Assembly (NCBI RefSeq): GCF_003465825.1
Contig: NZ_QSBV01000011.1
Location: forward strand, 26,004 to 90,003
Source: Collinsella sp. AF02-46-1
GTDB lineage: Bacteria; Actinomycetota; Coriobacteriia; Coriobacteriales; Coriobacteriaceae
Length of the DNA stretch: 64,000 nt
Direction: 5' to 3'
The notes under the pieces are model-generated. The model was not told the DNA's origin and ran no database searches. It was given only the letters and a program-made list of their open reading frames with translations. The position numbers and the translations under genes are program-made. Shown here in pieces: positions 25,461 through 34,221 of the stretch. How positions within the stretch are numbered: position 1 is the first letter of the stretch; every line of letters begins with the position of its first letter.

Positions 25461-27194
25461 ATGGCAACCGAGGCAGCTACCCTGCAAAACGTGACGCGCT
25501 CGTTCCTCTGGCATTCAATTATGTTGTTTATAGGGGCGGCTGGTCTGTATTGTGTGGCGCCAAGTATTTATACGGGCCTTTCTGGCACCGTTCTTATCGG
25601 TCTGCATCTGTTTTCGGGCTTCTGTGTGGGCCTCATCTCTCGCCCTGTGAGACCGGGTATTTCCAAAAGGCTTTTTGGACTTATGCTCGTAGACATTGCA
25701 CTTCTTGTGATGTACACGATATCTCTTAATGTCTTTCATCAATTTCATGTTGTGGTTTCGGCGCTCGCGTTCATTTTGTTGTTACTAGCCCCCTTGCTTG
25801 TCGCTTGCTGTTCTTGGGTGCTTGGCGGTGAATTCGCAAACATACGTGCGGGATTAAAGGGGAAACATGTGGCCGATGGCTCTGCTCTCCACGGGTATCC
25901 TGAGCTCGCACTTTACAGCCCCGTTGTGCTCTTGATTGCTTTGCTTGTTGGCCTTCAGTTTCTTCTCGTCCCGTTGATGGACTCCATCGGTTCTTTCCTT
26001 TCCGTTAACGCCGAGATGGGGGTTGCTGCCTCGCTCGTCGAACCTCTTGCGTTTGGTAATGCCGCCGTTATTCTCGATACGGATTGTTTGTTTTCGCGCA
26101 ATATAAACATCGGGGCTGTGCTCCTGAGCTTTGGTGGGCATCAAGAGATCGTATTGCTTCTGGTTACCGTTTTGGGCAGTATCCTTGCCAGGGCCATAAC
26201 GCGATTTTTCCCCGACTTAACGAGCGCTTTTTCTGCGGCCGCCAAATTAGGAGGAAAACACTCTGCAGTTGCCGATATCCTTACGGCTTCGGGTTTTTCT
26301 CAAAGGGAGTCCGCGGTTTTCTCTATGAGGATAGAGGGAAAAACGTACGAGGAGATTGCTTCTGCCTTGGACATTTCCCCGTCTACTGCCCGTACCTATT
26401 TGTCGCGGGCCTTGACTAAAACCGGATATAAAAACATTTCAGAGGCGACGGCTGGACTTCTCTTGTCAAAGGATGCGTGGCATCTTGACGCAACAAAAGG
26501 CCATGATCACCGTTCAGAATCGCTGGGGTCCTCATCGTTCAATCAGAACTGCAGGATAGTCTTCGTCTGCTTCCTGTTTATGTATGCGTCTGGAATGGGC
26601 ATCGAGGAAATCCTCGTATGCTTCGGCTTTGAGCATGATGCGATAATCCTATCGATAGCTATAGTGCTTGTGGCCCTGTGTTGCCGTGCGGCTATACGGT
26701 GGATGTCTGAAATGCACTTGTGCCTTTCGCCTGAACTCACCCTTTCTTCGGTGTCTGTGGGTGCTGGAGCAGCGTTCTGGGTTCACGATGTGGTAAGTCG
26801 ACTGTACATTTTCTTTGAGTCCGTTGGGAGCGGTGAGGCCGTTGGCGGCCTTATGCCTGCCTTACGCGTGACTGCGTTCCTTGTCGTACTTATCCTTATG
26901 GCTAATTCGCTGCTATTCTTGCGTTCGAAAGATACGGTTCGGGTGGGTGATCGACGCGATACCGTGCGTGAGGCCTTCTTGAGGCTTGGTTTCACGCCGC
27001 TTTATGCCGATATCATGACATGCGTTTTTGATGGCAATAGAACCACCGAGATTTGCGCACATCTTAACGTTGCTCGGGGAACCGTCAAAGAGGCCAAGAG
27101 CAAGAGCTATGCCTTGCTTGGAGTTCACTCGGAGCGTGAACTTAGAGATAGGGTTTTTAGTCTTATGGCAGATGTTATAGAAAATAGCAGGTAG
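25461..27194 (+). CDS. Membrane regulator with two LuxR-type helix-turn-helix domains
   Basis: This 577-residue protein is not one I recognise as a named family. Two membrane blocks alternate with two DNA-binding-like domains: hydrophobic helices at about 15-240, a LuxR-type helix-turn-helix at about 277-337 (FSQRESAVFSMRIEGKTYEEIASALDIS), more helices at about 360-490, and a second one at 505-567 (TPLYADIMTCVFDGNRTTEICAHLNVARGTVK). The start at 25461 follows TAGGAG at ten bases; an ATG at 25437 has no such site. It precedes an ABC transporter and a small secreted protein on the same strand, so it probably senses a signal and controls them. Base use looks more A/T-rich than neighbours. Confidence 0.75.
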   Translation: MATEAATLQNVTRSFLWHSIMLFIGAAGLYCVAPSIYTGLSGTVLIGLHLFSGFCVGLISRPVRPGISKRLFGLMLVDIALLVMYTISLNVFHQFHVVVSALAFILLLLAPLLVACCSWVLGGEFANIRAGLKGKHVADGSALHGYPELALYSPVVLLIALLVGLQFLLVPLMDSIGSFLSVNAEMGVAASLVEPLAFGNAAVILDTDCLFSRNINIGAVLLSFGGHQEIVLLLVTVLGSILARAITRFFPDLTSAFSAAAKLGGKHSAVADILTASGFSQRESAVFSMRIEGKTYEEIASALDISPSTARTYLSRALTKTGYKNISEATAGLLLSKDAWHLDATKGHDHRSESLGSSSFNQNCRIVFVCFLFMYASGMGIEEILVCFGFEHDAIILSIAIVLVALCCRAAIRWMSEMHLCLSPELTLSSVSVGAGAAFWVHDVVSRLYIFFESVGSGEAVGGLMPALRVTAFLVVLILMANSLLFLRSKDTVRVGDRRDTVREAFLRLGFTPLYADIMTCVFDGNRTTEICAHLNVARGTVKEAKSKSYALLGVHSERELRDRVFSLMADVIENSR

Positions 27195-27318
27195 AAGCCT
27201 GTAGACAAATAAGATTGTAAATCCATCCTACACGTCTACAGACAGTTCTGACGATGAAGGCGATACTTCCGGACAACGGGTCCGACGACTCGTGTGTTGC
27301 GAACCGGAGGTGCTTGCT

Positions 27319-29232
27319 GTGAAGACCTGTGATTGCCTCACATATGTACGGCTTAATTTAGAAGTTCTTGCGCGCAACCGGGGAATTATGTTGCTGACGG
27401 CGCTGCTCGCGCTCGTATTCTGCATCCCGGTATTTCTATCCGTTCCAACGGGAGCAGATTATCTATATGGTAGAGCTTCCATCGAAGACCAGAGAGCCCT
27501 TTTGGTCTCTCAAGTCTCTGACGGCGTTTATGACACTGCCCCACAGGAGCTCAACAGCATCATTGCCGACGAAAGGGCGTGCCTTGATCGGGCGCTTGAA
27601 AGCAAGGCGGACTCCAGAGAGTATTACGATGCGATTGCCGATTACGACAATCTATTGCTCAAGGAATACCGACTCGGTTATTTGAATGGTGTTGATTCGG
27701 AGTTATCGCTTGAAGCCCAAGAACGTCTTCCCCGAGCCATATCGATGCTGGCCCATCCGGAATCGTACGACTCAACAACAAAAATGCCCGGGATGATCCT
27801 TCTCGCATATTATTGCGGCGCTGTTCCTGCAATAGCGTGGCTTTTGGTCCCGGTCCTCGTCCTCTATATGTCGCTTGAGGGGGATGGAAAGCGGTTCTAC
27901 GATCGAGCGTTGTTGTCAAAGTTAGAGATGAATGCATGCCGCGTTCTCGTCTCTGGTATTGCATCGATGCTGGTTTTGGTTCTGGCGTTGGCTCCCTGTT
28001 TTGTATTGGCAACGGTGTTTAACGGTGTAGGTCAGACAGAGTACCCAGTCGTATTCATTCAGTATGGTGACGTAGTCGAAAGAACTGTGTTAGTTCAGCT
28101 AGGGCTATTTGCCGTCTTTGAAGCTGTGCTGTCGATGATGTTTGCTTGCTTGGGCGTGTGCGTGTACGCCGGAAGCAGAAACAGGGCCATTTCGTCCATG
28201 GTGATCGCTCTTGTGGGGGGCATAAGCCAGCTTCCGTTTTATGCGAGCAAAGATGCTCCATGGCATGCGTTGCTGCCGTATATGGTGTCGAGCTATTCTG
28301 CCTCTTCGTTTGCGCTCGGCGGCGCATCTTACGCCAATGGAGCGGAGGTATCTCTCGTTCCTGAAGCCAGTGCATCGCACTGCCTCTTTGCCGTGATGGG
28401 CGCGTTTGCTGTTTGCGCGTTGGGGGTCATTTCGTTTTCGCGTCTAAAAAGCAAGAATCGCTGGGCCTGGAACCATATTCGCCCGGATAGTTTGGGCGAG
28501 AAAAGCTTGCTCTCTCTGTCGCTGGATGCGTTGACGGTTGGAAAAAACCAGCTGGTAAAGGGATTGCAGTTTGATATGCCCGCTGGCCAGATATGGGGTC
28601 TTGTCGCGCCAAATGGACATGGCAAGACTACGCTACTGAATACTCTTTGGGGAGATGCTGGGCCATCAGTGCGCGTGTCAGGTTCTCTCTGTTTTCATGC
28701 AAAAGTATGCGTCGACCGTGAGGAAATGAGAAAGGTATTCTTTTTGGTTCCGAATAGGCCGTCGCTATTGATTCCATACATGACCGTCGCTTTTCATCTC
28801 GACCGATGCAGGAGAATTTGGCATTCACCTCGCACTTTGGACCAAGTGCTTGATCGCTTTGACTTGACTGGGTTGAAGAATACGCCCGTATCTAGGCTGT
28901 CTGATGGAAATAGACAATTACTTAATGTCGCGATGGCGTATATGTCCTATTGCGAAGTCGTCCTTTTGGATGAGCCCATGAATGCACTTGATGTGAGACA
29001 CGTTGCGATTGTTTCGAATGCTCTTAGAGATGAAGCGGGTAGAGGAGCACATGTCATTATCTCTTCTCATCTTATCGGAAACCTCGAATCGCTCTGCGAT
29101 GCCTCCGTATTGCTCACAGGGGATGACTCGCGTGTCGTTACCAGAGAAATGGGAGGTGATTCGAAGTGGATCGCTAATGTATACGCGCAGCTTTTCAAGA
29201 CGAACGACAGTAAAACTAGGAAAGGAAGATAA
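27319..29232 (+). CDS. Single-chain ABC transporter (permease fused to ATPase)
   Basis: This 637-residue protein has an N-terminal membrane domain and a C-terminal ATPase. Helices are visible near residues 25-45, 155-180, 200-228, 250-275, 282-300 and 360-380, with an extracytoplasmic loop of about 100 residues after the first. The ATPase (from about 405) has Walker A APNGHGKTT (430-438), signature LSDGNRQ (about 527-533), Walker B VVLLDEP (547-553) and a switch-like SSHL. The layout resembles ABC-2 exporters but with both parts in one chain. I chose the GTG at 27319 because CGGAGG precedes it. It ends 2 bp before the secreted protein gene, so export of, or immunity to, that product is a reasonable guess. 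Confidence 0.75.
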   Translation: MKTCDCLTYVRLNLEVLARNRGIMLLTALLALVFCIPVFLSVPTGADYLYGRASIEDQRALLVSQVSDGVYDTAPQELNSIIADERACLDRALESKADSREYYDAIADYDNLLLKEYRLGYLNGVDSELSLEAQERLPRAISMLAHPESYDSTTKMPGMILLAYYCGAVPAIAWLLVPVLVLYMSLEGDGKRFYDRALLSKLEMNACRVLVSGIASMLVLVLALAPCFVLATVFNGVGQTEYPVVFIQYGDVVERTVLVQLGLFAVFEAVLSMMFACLGVCVYAGSRNRAISSMVIALVGGISQLPFYASKDAPWHALLPYMVSSYSASSFALGGASYANGAEVSLVPEASASHCLFAVMGAFAVCALGVISFSRLKSKNRWAWNHIRPDSLGEKSLLSLSLDALTVGKNQLVKGLQFDMPAGQIWGLVAPNGHGKTTLLNTLWGDAGPSVRVSGSLCFHAKVCVDREEMRKVFFLVPNRPSLLIPYMTVAFHLDRCRRIWHSPRTLDQVLDRFDLTGLKNTPVSRLSDGNRQLLNVAMAYMSYCEVVLLDEPMNALDVRHVAIVSNALRDEAGRGAHVIISSHLIGNLESLCDASVLLTGDDSRVVTREMGGDSKWIANVYAQLFKTNDSKTRKGR

Positions 29233-29234
29233 CC

Positions 29235-29588
29235 ATGAAACGCCATGTAACGAAGAACTTTGTGAAGGCAATGTTCGCATGTTTTATGCTTACCCTGTCG
29301 ATGGTCACAATTCCCATTTGTGCGACGGCGAAACCAGATGCAGGTTCTGTCGCGCCTTGTCGTCTTGTGACAGCGGACGTCTTGGACACTTACAAGTCGT
29401 TCTCCACTGCGAACCACCCGAGCGAGAATGTTGATTGTTTCGACCAGACATACAAGAGGCTGTCTTTCAAAACTTCGTATTCTCGTACGGGGCAAACGAT
29501 TCTCTATACGGGTGCCGCGTTAAGCCCACGCGGCAACGGGATGCCCGGGTTTGAGACAAAATATCAGTGCACATATCGTACCTGGTAG
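29235..29588 (+). CDS. Small secreted protein with three cysteines, unknown function
   Basis: This 117-residue protein has a clear Sec-type signal peptide: a basic start, a hydrophobic core (FVKAMFACFMLTLSMVTIPI), and an ATA cleavage site after residue 32. The mature part, about 85 residues, has Cys42, Cys68 and Cys112, is rich in Ser, Thr and Tyr, and ends in Trp. I do not recognise the family. GGAAAGGAAG sits within the end of the ABC gene, so it belongs to that operon. A secreted bacteriocin or signalling protein is one possibility; a cell-surface protein is another. The 80-bp palindrome array follows at once. Confidence 0.65.
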   Translation: MKRHVTKNFVKAMFACFMLTLSMVTIPICATAKPDAGSVAPCRLVTADVLDTYKSFSTANHPSENVDCFDQTYKRLSFKTSYSRTGQTILYTGAALSPRGNGMPGFETKYQCTYRTW

Positions 29589-29657
29589 ACAACTCTAGGA
29601 TCGGATCTCTCCGAATAACTTTGTGGCGGACTTGTTTAACGCTACCGCTCCTTCGTT

Positions 29658-29796
29658 TATCTCAATCTGTAACATCTGACTGGCAAAAACGCTTCTACCT
29701 GTTACAGATTGAGATTATTCGACGCGCGTTCTGTAACTCGTCTCGATCTGTAACAGTAAGACGGCGATTTGGTCTCCATATGTTACAGATTGAGAC
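29658..29796. repeat. Two further palindrome units at 80-bp pitch
   Basis: ATCTGTAACA at 29665 and 29745, exactly 80 bp apart, each close with TGTTACAGATTGAGA. They are the same family as the array at 22-246. They sit between the secreted protein gene and the duplicated terminator. Confidence 0.85.
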
Positions 29797-29817
29797 GAAA
29801 GAAAGCGTGAGCTAGAA

Positions 29818-29858
29818 AACCGCCGCGAGGGAAAGTAGCTCCCTCGCGGCGGTTTTTG
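29818..29858. terminator. Bidirectional terminator
   Basis: AACCGCCGCGAGGGA (29818-29832) pairs with TCCCTCGCGGCGGTT (29840-29854), with T-runs on both strands. It lies between the secreted protein gene and the convergent LuxR gene. Confidence 0.85.
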
Positions 29859-29909
29859 ACGTTTGCCCAGATAAAACCTGCCAAAATAAACCTGTCCCTT
29901 TTTGGCAGG

Positions 29910-30875
29910 TTATCGCTTCCAAAAGTGGAGGATGAGCGTCGTGCGGTTTTGCTGTTCGGTTTTGACCAGGATGTTGTGGATGTGGGTCTTGACGGTGCCC
30001 ACGGCAAGGAAGAGCTCGTCAGCGATCTCTTGGTTCGATTTGCCCAGTACGACCAGACGCATAACTTCGGTCTCACGGTTGGAGAGCTTGTAGGCGTTGC
30101 GATAGAAGGGCATCTGCTCTTCGATGTGCCGATCAAGATCGCTGACGTTCTTTTCCTCGGGCGCCTCCTGCATGCGGATTGAAAGCACGTGGTAGGAGTA
30201 GATGATCAGCAGAATCGCAAAGTAGCAGGCAAAGACGTTTTCGCTAAAGTTGCGCTCGGACAGATATAGTTGCAGCCAAGAGGGCGCCAGACTCATGGGG
30301 ACAATCAGAATGTTGTAGAAATCCTCGGCAACGATGCAACCGACCAGAATAGCGCCGATAATCAGGTGCTTTCGTTGGTTGTTAACGCGTGCCTTCAGCT
30401 CGACTTGTGTGCTCTTGCGTGCCGTCCAAAAGATATATAGCCCCACGAAAACAAGGAATACCTGACGCATCGTGTAGTAGAGCCATTGATGAATGGGGCC
30501 GTAGGGGACAGCGACGATAATCAGCAGCTCGCTCAGCAAGAACGTTGCGACGGGAATGACAAACTGCTTTTTTGAATGCTTGTCGAGCAAATCCATGGCA
30601 ATGAGCCAAATAAAAGCCTGCGAAGCGGTCGCCACAAGGGTCCGCAACACAGGCATGGTAATTGAGTAATAGTCGCTGGCTGGAAAACTCTGGTTTTGCA
30701 ACGTGTATTCAAAAAAGAAGATCTCGGTCATCTCGATGGCATAGCAAATAAAAACGCCGCTGCCATAGATAAAGAAGCGTCGACGAGACGAGGCATAGGC
30801 GGCAAGCGAAAGCACTGCCGTCACAATACAGATCACGAGTATCGCTAGGGTATAGAAGAACATCAGGGTGTTCAT
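29910..30875 (-). CDS. Membrane LuxR-type regulator, AguR-like layout
   Basis: This 321-residue one-component regulator has about seven hydrophobic helices (residues 1-240) followed by a LuxR helix-turn-helix (LSNRETEVMRLVVLGKSNQEIADELFLAVGTVKTHIHNI, about 255-300). It is divergent from ptcA and the agmatine genes. The AguR activators of agmatine catabolism in Lactococcus and Enterococcus are also membrane LuxR proteins, so the same role is likely here. It is clearly related to the regulator at 37793, sharing segments such as YLSERNFSENV versus YLSERNISENV. Its last codons are duplicated at 25326-25361. Confidence 0.85.
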   Translation of the reverse strand: MNTLMFFYTLAILVICIVTAVLSLAAYASSRRRFFIYGSGVFICYAIEMTEIFFFEYTLQNQSFPASDYYSITMPVLRTLVATASQAFIWLIAMDLLDKHSKKQFVIPVATFLLSELLIIVAVPYGPIHQWLYYTMRQVFLVFVGLYIFWTARKSTQVELKARVNNQRKHLIIGAILVGCIVAEDFYNILIVPMSLAPSWLQLYLSERNFSENVFACYFAILLIIYSYHVLSIRMQEAPEEKNVSDLDRHIEEQMPFYRNAYKLSNRETEVMRLVVLGKSNQEIADELFLAVGTVKTHIHNILVKTEQQNRTTLILHFWKR

Positions 30876-30991
30876 CTGTCACCGTCCCATCTCATTTATT
30901 CTATGGCCGAGCTCTGTATACCTTGTGGGATATAGACGTCTCAACCCTTCGTTTCATTGCGGATTAGGCGCCGAGATACAGCATAGCCGTA

Positions 30992-31081
30992 TACCGTTCG
31001 CGGTTCTAGATGGTAAACCCCCTGCAAGCCAGCTACCTGCGGGTTTATATTGGTTTAGAGGGGGTGTAACTCCGTGAACGG
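30992..31081. promoter_or_regulatory. Two copies of the CCGTGAACGG-type motif before ptcA
   Basis: TACCGTTCGCGG (30992-31003) and CCGTGAACGG (31072-31081) lie in the 330-bp divergent region between the LuxR gene and ptcA. The same motif occurs before several other operons. ACCCCCT (about 31018) and AGGGGGT (about 31059) can pair around it. Confidence 0.45.
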
Positions 31082-31205
31082 TCTTTAATCCCGAATAAAC
31101 TAGGTAAAAATTGCATACGGGTGAATGATGGTCTTGTCAACACGAGGCGTGATGTTCGAGCGCCTCATAGTAATAGTCGGCAAGACCGGCGGAAAGGAAA
31201 TCGAC

Positions 31206-32279
31206 ATGGCACTGCCTAAGGATTTCATCGACACCAACGACTTCACCAAAGAGCAGATCCTGGCTATCGAGGATCTTGGCCTGGCAATGAAGAAGGCCAT
31301 CAAGGTTGACGGTTATTATCCGCACCTGCTCCGCAACAAGAGCCTTGGCATGATCTTCCAGCAGGTCTCCACCCGCACTCGTCTTTCCTTCGAGACCGCT
31401 ATGACCGACCTCGGCGGCCATGCTCAGTTCTATGGCCCTGGCACCATCCAGCTCGGCGGTCACGAGTCCCTGGGCGACACCGCTCGCGTTATGGGCTCGC
31501 TGCTCGACATCATGATGGCTCGCGTTGACCGTCACAAGGACGTCGTCGGCCTCGCCGAGGGCTCTGCTGTGCCCGTCATCAACGGCATGTCCGAGTTCAA
31601 CCATCCCACGCAGGAGATGGGCGACCTCATGACCATGCTCGAGAACCTCCCCGAGGGCAAGAAGATCGAGGACTGCACCCTGGCCTTCATCGGCGACGCC
31701 ACCCAGGTCTGCGTCTCCCTCATGTTCATCGCCTCTAAGGTCGGCATGAAGTTCGTCCAGTTTGGACCTAAGGGCCACCAGATCCCCGACGGCGGCCTGC
31801 ACGTTGGCACCGTCGAGGAGCGCGCCGAGTTCGGCAAGCAGATGATGGCCATCGCCGAGGAGAACTGCAAGGTCTCCGGCGGCTCGGTCGTCATCTCCGA
31901 CGACATCGAGTGCATCAAGGGCGCCGACTTCATCTACACCGACGTGTGGTATGGCCTGTACGACGAGGAGGTCTCGGGCGAGAACTACATGGACGTGTTC
32001 TATCCCAAGTATCAGGTCACCATGGACATGATGAACTTCGCCGGCCCCAACTCCAAGTTCATGCACTGCCTGCCGGCCACCCGCAACGAGGAGGTCGTCG
32101 ACGAGGTCATGGACGATCCCGAGCGCTCCCTGTGTTGGGTCGAGGCCGAGAACCGCAAGCACTCCATCCGTGCTCTCCTTGCCGCCCTGGGCAAGCGCAC
32201 CCCGCTCAACGACGAGGGTGTCGAGTACTCCGCCAAGGCTGAGCTCCACGCCGCTCTCGAGGCTCTCGAGCAGCTCTAA
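31206..32279 (+). CDS. ptcA: Putrescine carbamoyltransferase
   Basis: This 357-residue enzyme converts N-carbamoylputrescine and phosphate into putrescine and carbamoyl phosphate, the energy-yielding step of agmatine catabolism. It has the carbamoyl-phosphate loop [17 protein letters not shown] and the [10 protein letters not shown] active-site segment. Its long C-terminal helix and segments such as [12 protein letters not shown] and [12 protein letters not shown] are those of putrescine rather than ornithine carbamoyltransferases. The ATG at 31206 follows GAAAGGAAA. It heads the agmatine cluster. Carbamate kinase, needed to gain ATP, is not in the window. Confidence 0.9.
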   Translation: MALPKDFIDTNDFTKEQILAIEDLGLAMKKAIKVDGYYPHLLRNKSLGMIFQQVSTRTRLSFETAMTDLGGHAQFYGPGTIQLGGHESLGDTARVMGSLLDIMMARVDRHKDVVGLAEGSAVPVINGMSEFNHPTQEMGDLMTMLENLPEGKKIEDCTLAFIGDATQVCVSLMFIASKVGMKFVQFGPKGHQIPDGGLHVGTVEERAEFGKQMMAIAEENCKVSGGSVVISDDIECIKGADFIYTDVWYGLYDEEVSGENYMDVFYPKYQVTMDMMNFAGPNSKFMHCLPATRNEEVVDEVMDDPERSLCWVEAENRKHSIRALLAALGKRTPLNDEGVEYSAKAELHAALEALEQL

Positions 32280-32413
32280 GCCTCAAGGCTTCTAAAAGCA
32301 CGTTTGCGGGCGGCGGATGCTCGTCTCCTGTCGCCCGCTCACCGAGGCCCAAGCAATTGCCTTTAATACCTTAGGGCCTCGGATCTGTCCAAGACTGAGC
32401 GAAGGAGCTCATC

Positions 32414-33853
32414 ATGAGCGACGGAAAGAAAAAGCTTTCCTTCTTGACGGTCATTTCGACCATCATCTGCGTCGTCTTCGTTTGCGAGGCCGCCGCTCCT
32501 GCTGCTGCCATTGGCAACCAGCAGTTCTTCTGGTGGATCTTCCTGATCCTGACCTTCCTGCTTCCCTACGGCATGGTTGTCGCCGAGCTCGGCACCACCT
32601 ATGACGGCGAGGGCGGCATTTACGACTGGGTACGCGATGGCCTGGGCGACAAATGGGGCGCCCGCATCTCGTATTACTACTGGGTCAACTACCCGCTGTG
32701 GATTGCCTCGCTGGCTACCATGTTCCCTGACATTTTGGGCATGGTCTTTGGCGTTGAGTTCAACTTGATCGCCAAGATGGGTATCGATCTTGCCTTTGTG
32801 TGGATCGTCTACCTCATGGGCCGCTCCAAGGCGGCCGACTCCGAGTGGGTCCTTAACGGTGGCGCCATCATCAAGGTCGCCGTCGCCGTTATCGTTGGCG
32901 CTTTGGGCATTTGGTATGCCATGGAGAACGGTTTTGCGAACGACATGTCCGCTGCCACCTTCCTGCCCGAGCTCACCAACACCAACGCTCTCGGTTACCT
33001 GTCGATCATCATCTTTAACTTCATGGGCTTCGAGGTCATCTGCACCATGACCGATGACATGGCCGATCCCGCTCGCGATATTCCCAAGGCTATCATCGTC
33101 GGTGGCCTGTCCATCGCCGTGATCTACCTGTTCGCTGGCTTTGGCATCGGCGCTGCTGTGCCGGCCGATTCCATCGACCCCGACTACGGCATGATTTATG
33201 CAGTCCAGACCATGGTGGGCGACTCCATGATCTTTAAGGTCATCTGCATTGCCTTCCTGATCACCCTGTTCGCCAACATGGCTGCTTGGTCCTTCGGCGT
33301 TAACTCCGTTGCTCGCTACGCTGCCGAGCACGGCAACATGCCCAAGGTCTTTGCTTCGATGATCTCTGATGACGACATGCCCAACGGTGCCAACCTGGTC
33401 AACGCCATCGTTGCCTCCCTGGTGCTGTGCCTGCAGCTTGTTCCTATCGACGCCATCTCCAACGGCGTTTTCTGGATGCTCTTTGGCACCTCCGTCGTCT
33501 TCCTGCTGCTCACCTACATCCCGATGTTCCCGGCGTTCCTCAACCTTCGTAAGAACGACCCGAACCGTGAGCGCATCTTCACGTTCCCGTTTAAGGGCGC
33601 CATGATGAAGGTTATGCTAGCCATCCCCTGCATCGAGCTGATCCTGGCCATCGTTGCAACGCTGGTGCCGCTCTCTGCCGCTGAAATTGGCGACAAGCTC
33701 CCGATGATCGTTATCTTCATCGTGCTTCTGCTCATCGGCGAGGTTGTCCGCGTCGTCAGCGCCAAGGGCCGCGAGACCGAGTACAAGGGCCTCACTCCCG
33801 AGCTGGCAGCTCAGCGTCTCGCTGAGGAGGCCGCCGAGGCCGAGGAGGACTAG
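32414..33853 (+). CDS. aguD: Agmatine/putrescine antiporter (APC family), AguD-like
   Basis: This 479-residue, roughly twelve-helix amino acid/polyamine/organocation exchanger has the APC segments VFVCEAAAPAAAIGNQQFFWW at the N terminus and FMGFEVICTMTDDMADPARDIPKA. It sits 134 bp behind ptcA with AAGGAG before the ATG, between the two agmatine enzymes. Swapping external agmatine for internal putrescine is the role of AguD in such clusters. A second antiporter of the same family is encoded at 36027. The last 30 residues are Glu/Ala-rich. Confidence 0.87.
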   Translation: MSDGKKKLSFLTVISTIICVVFVCEAAAPAAAIGNQQFFWWIFLILTFLLPYGMVVAELGTTYDGEGGIYDWVRDGLGDKWGARISYYYWVNYPLWIASLATMFPDILGMVFGVEFNLIAKMGIDLAFVWIVYLMGRSKAADSEWVLNGGAIIKVAVAVIVGALGIWYAMENGFANDMSAATFLPELTNTNALGYLSIIIFNFMGFEVICTMTDDMADPARDIPKAIIVGGLSIAVIYLFAGFGIGAAVPADSIDPDYGMIYAVQTMVGDSMIFKVICIAFLITLFANMAAWSFGVNSVARYAAEHGNMPKVFASMISDDDMPNGANLVNAIVASLVLCLQLVPIDAISNGVFWMLFGTSVVFLLLTYIPMFPAFLNLRKNDPNRERIFTFPFKGAMMKVMLAIPCIELILAIVATLVPLSAAEIGDKLPMIVIFIVLLLIGEVVRVVSAKGRETEYKGLTPELAAQRLAEEAAEAEED

Positions 33854-34221
33854 AGCACCCGGATTCGGGGCTCCAACCCTCCTCGCGTACCAAAGTACGC
33901 TTCGTCGGGCTTGTCGCTCCCGACTCCAGGCACTCTAGCCTCTTCGAGGGCGTGCCCAAAGCGACAGGTTTGCTAACCATTCCCCGGGGTGGGTGTGAGC
34001 GATAGCTCCGGTAACCACCGCCCACCCCAATCTCTCTTCCGTATCCTTCGTGCGTTTTGTCTCCGCGCACTTGGTTACGTCGTCGCTTGCCGGTGCGACT
34101 CCGTGAAAACCGGCGCCGGGCGCCCCGACCTTTGCCGGGGAACGGGCGCCTACCATCTCTTGGTTTTAGGCTGCGGGTAACCCGCCCGCAGCAAGCGATC
34201 GTTCGATTTGGAGGAAATCTT
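33854..34221. other. Long structured leader between aguD and aguA
   Basis: This 368-bp gap has no supported gene but several GC-rich hairpins. They are an imperfect arm pair spanning 33855-33937 with GCGTAC/GTACGC at its tip, GGGGTGGG/CCCACCCC around 33985-34028, a CCGGTGCGACTCCG...CCGGC stem near 34098-34120, and GCTGCGGG/CCCGCAGC just before aguA (34170-34193). No T-run marks a clear terminator. It may hold a processing site or an RNA control element. Confidence 0.4.

Noticed and set aside
34090..34150. Cobalamin riboswitch before aguA
   Set aside because: Only a short B12-box-like stretch fits; the rest of the conserved core is not visible and the gene is not a B12 function.
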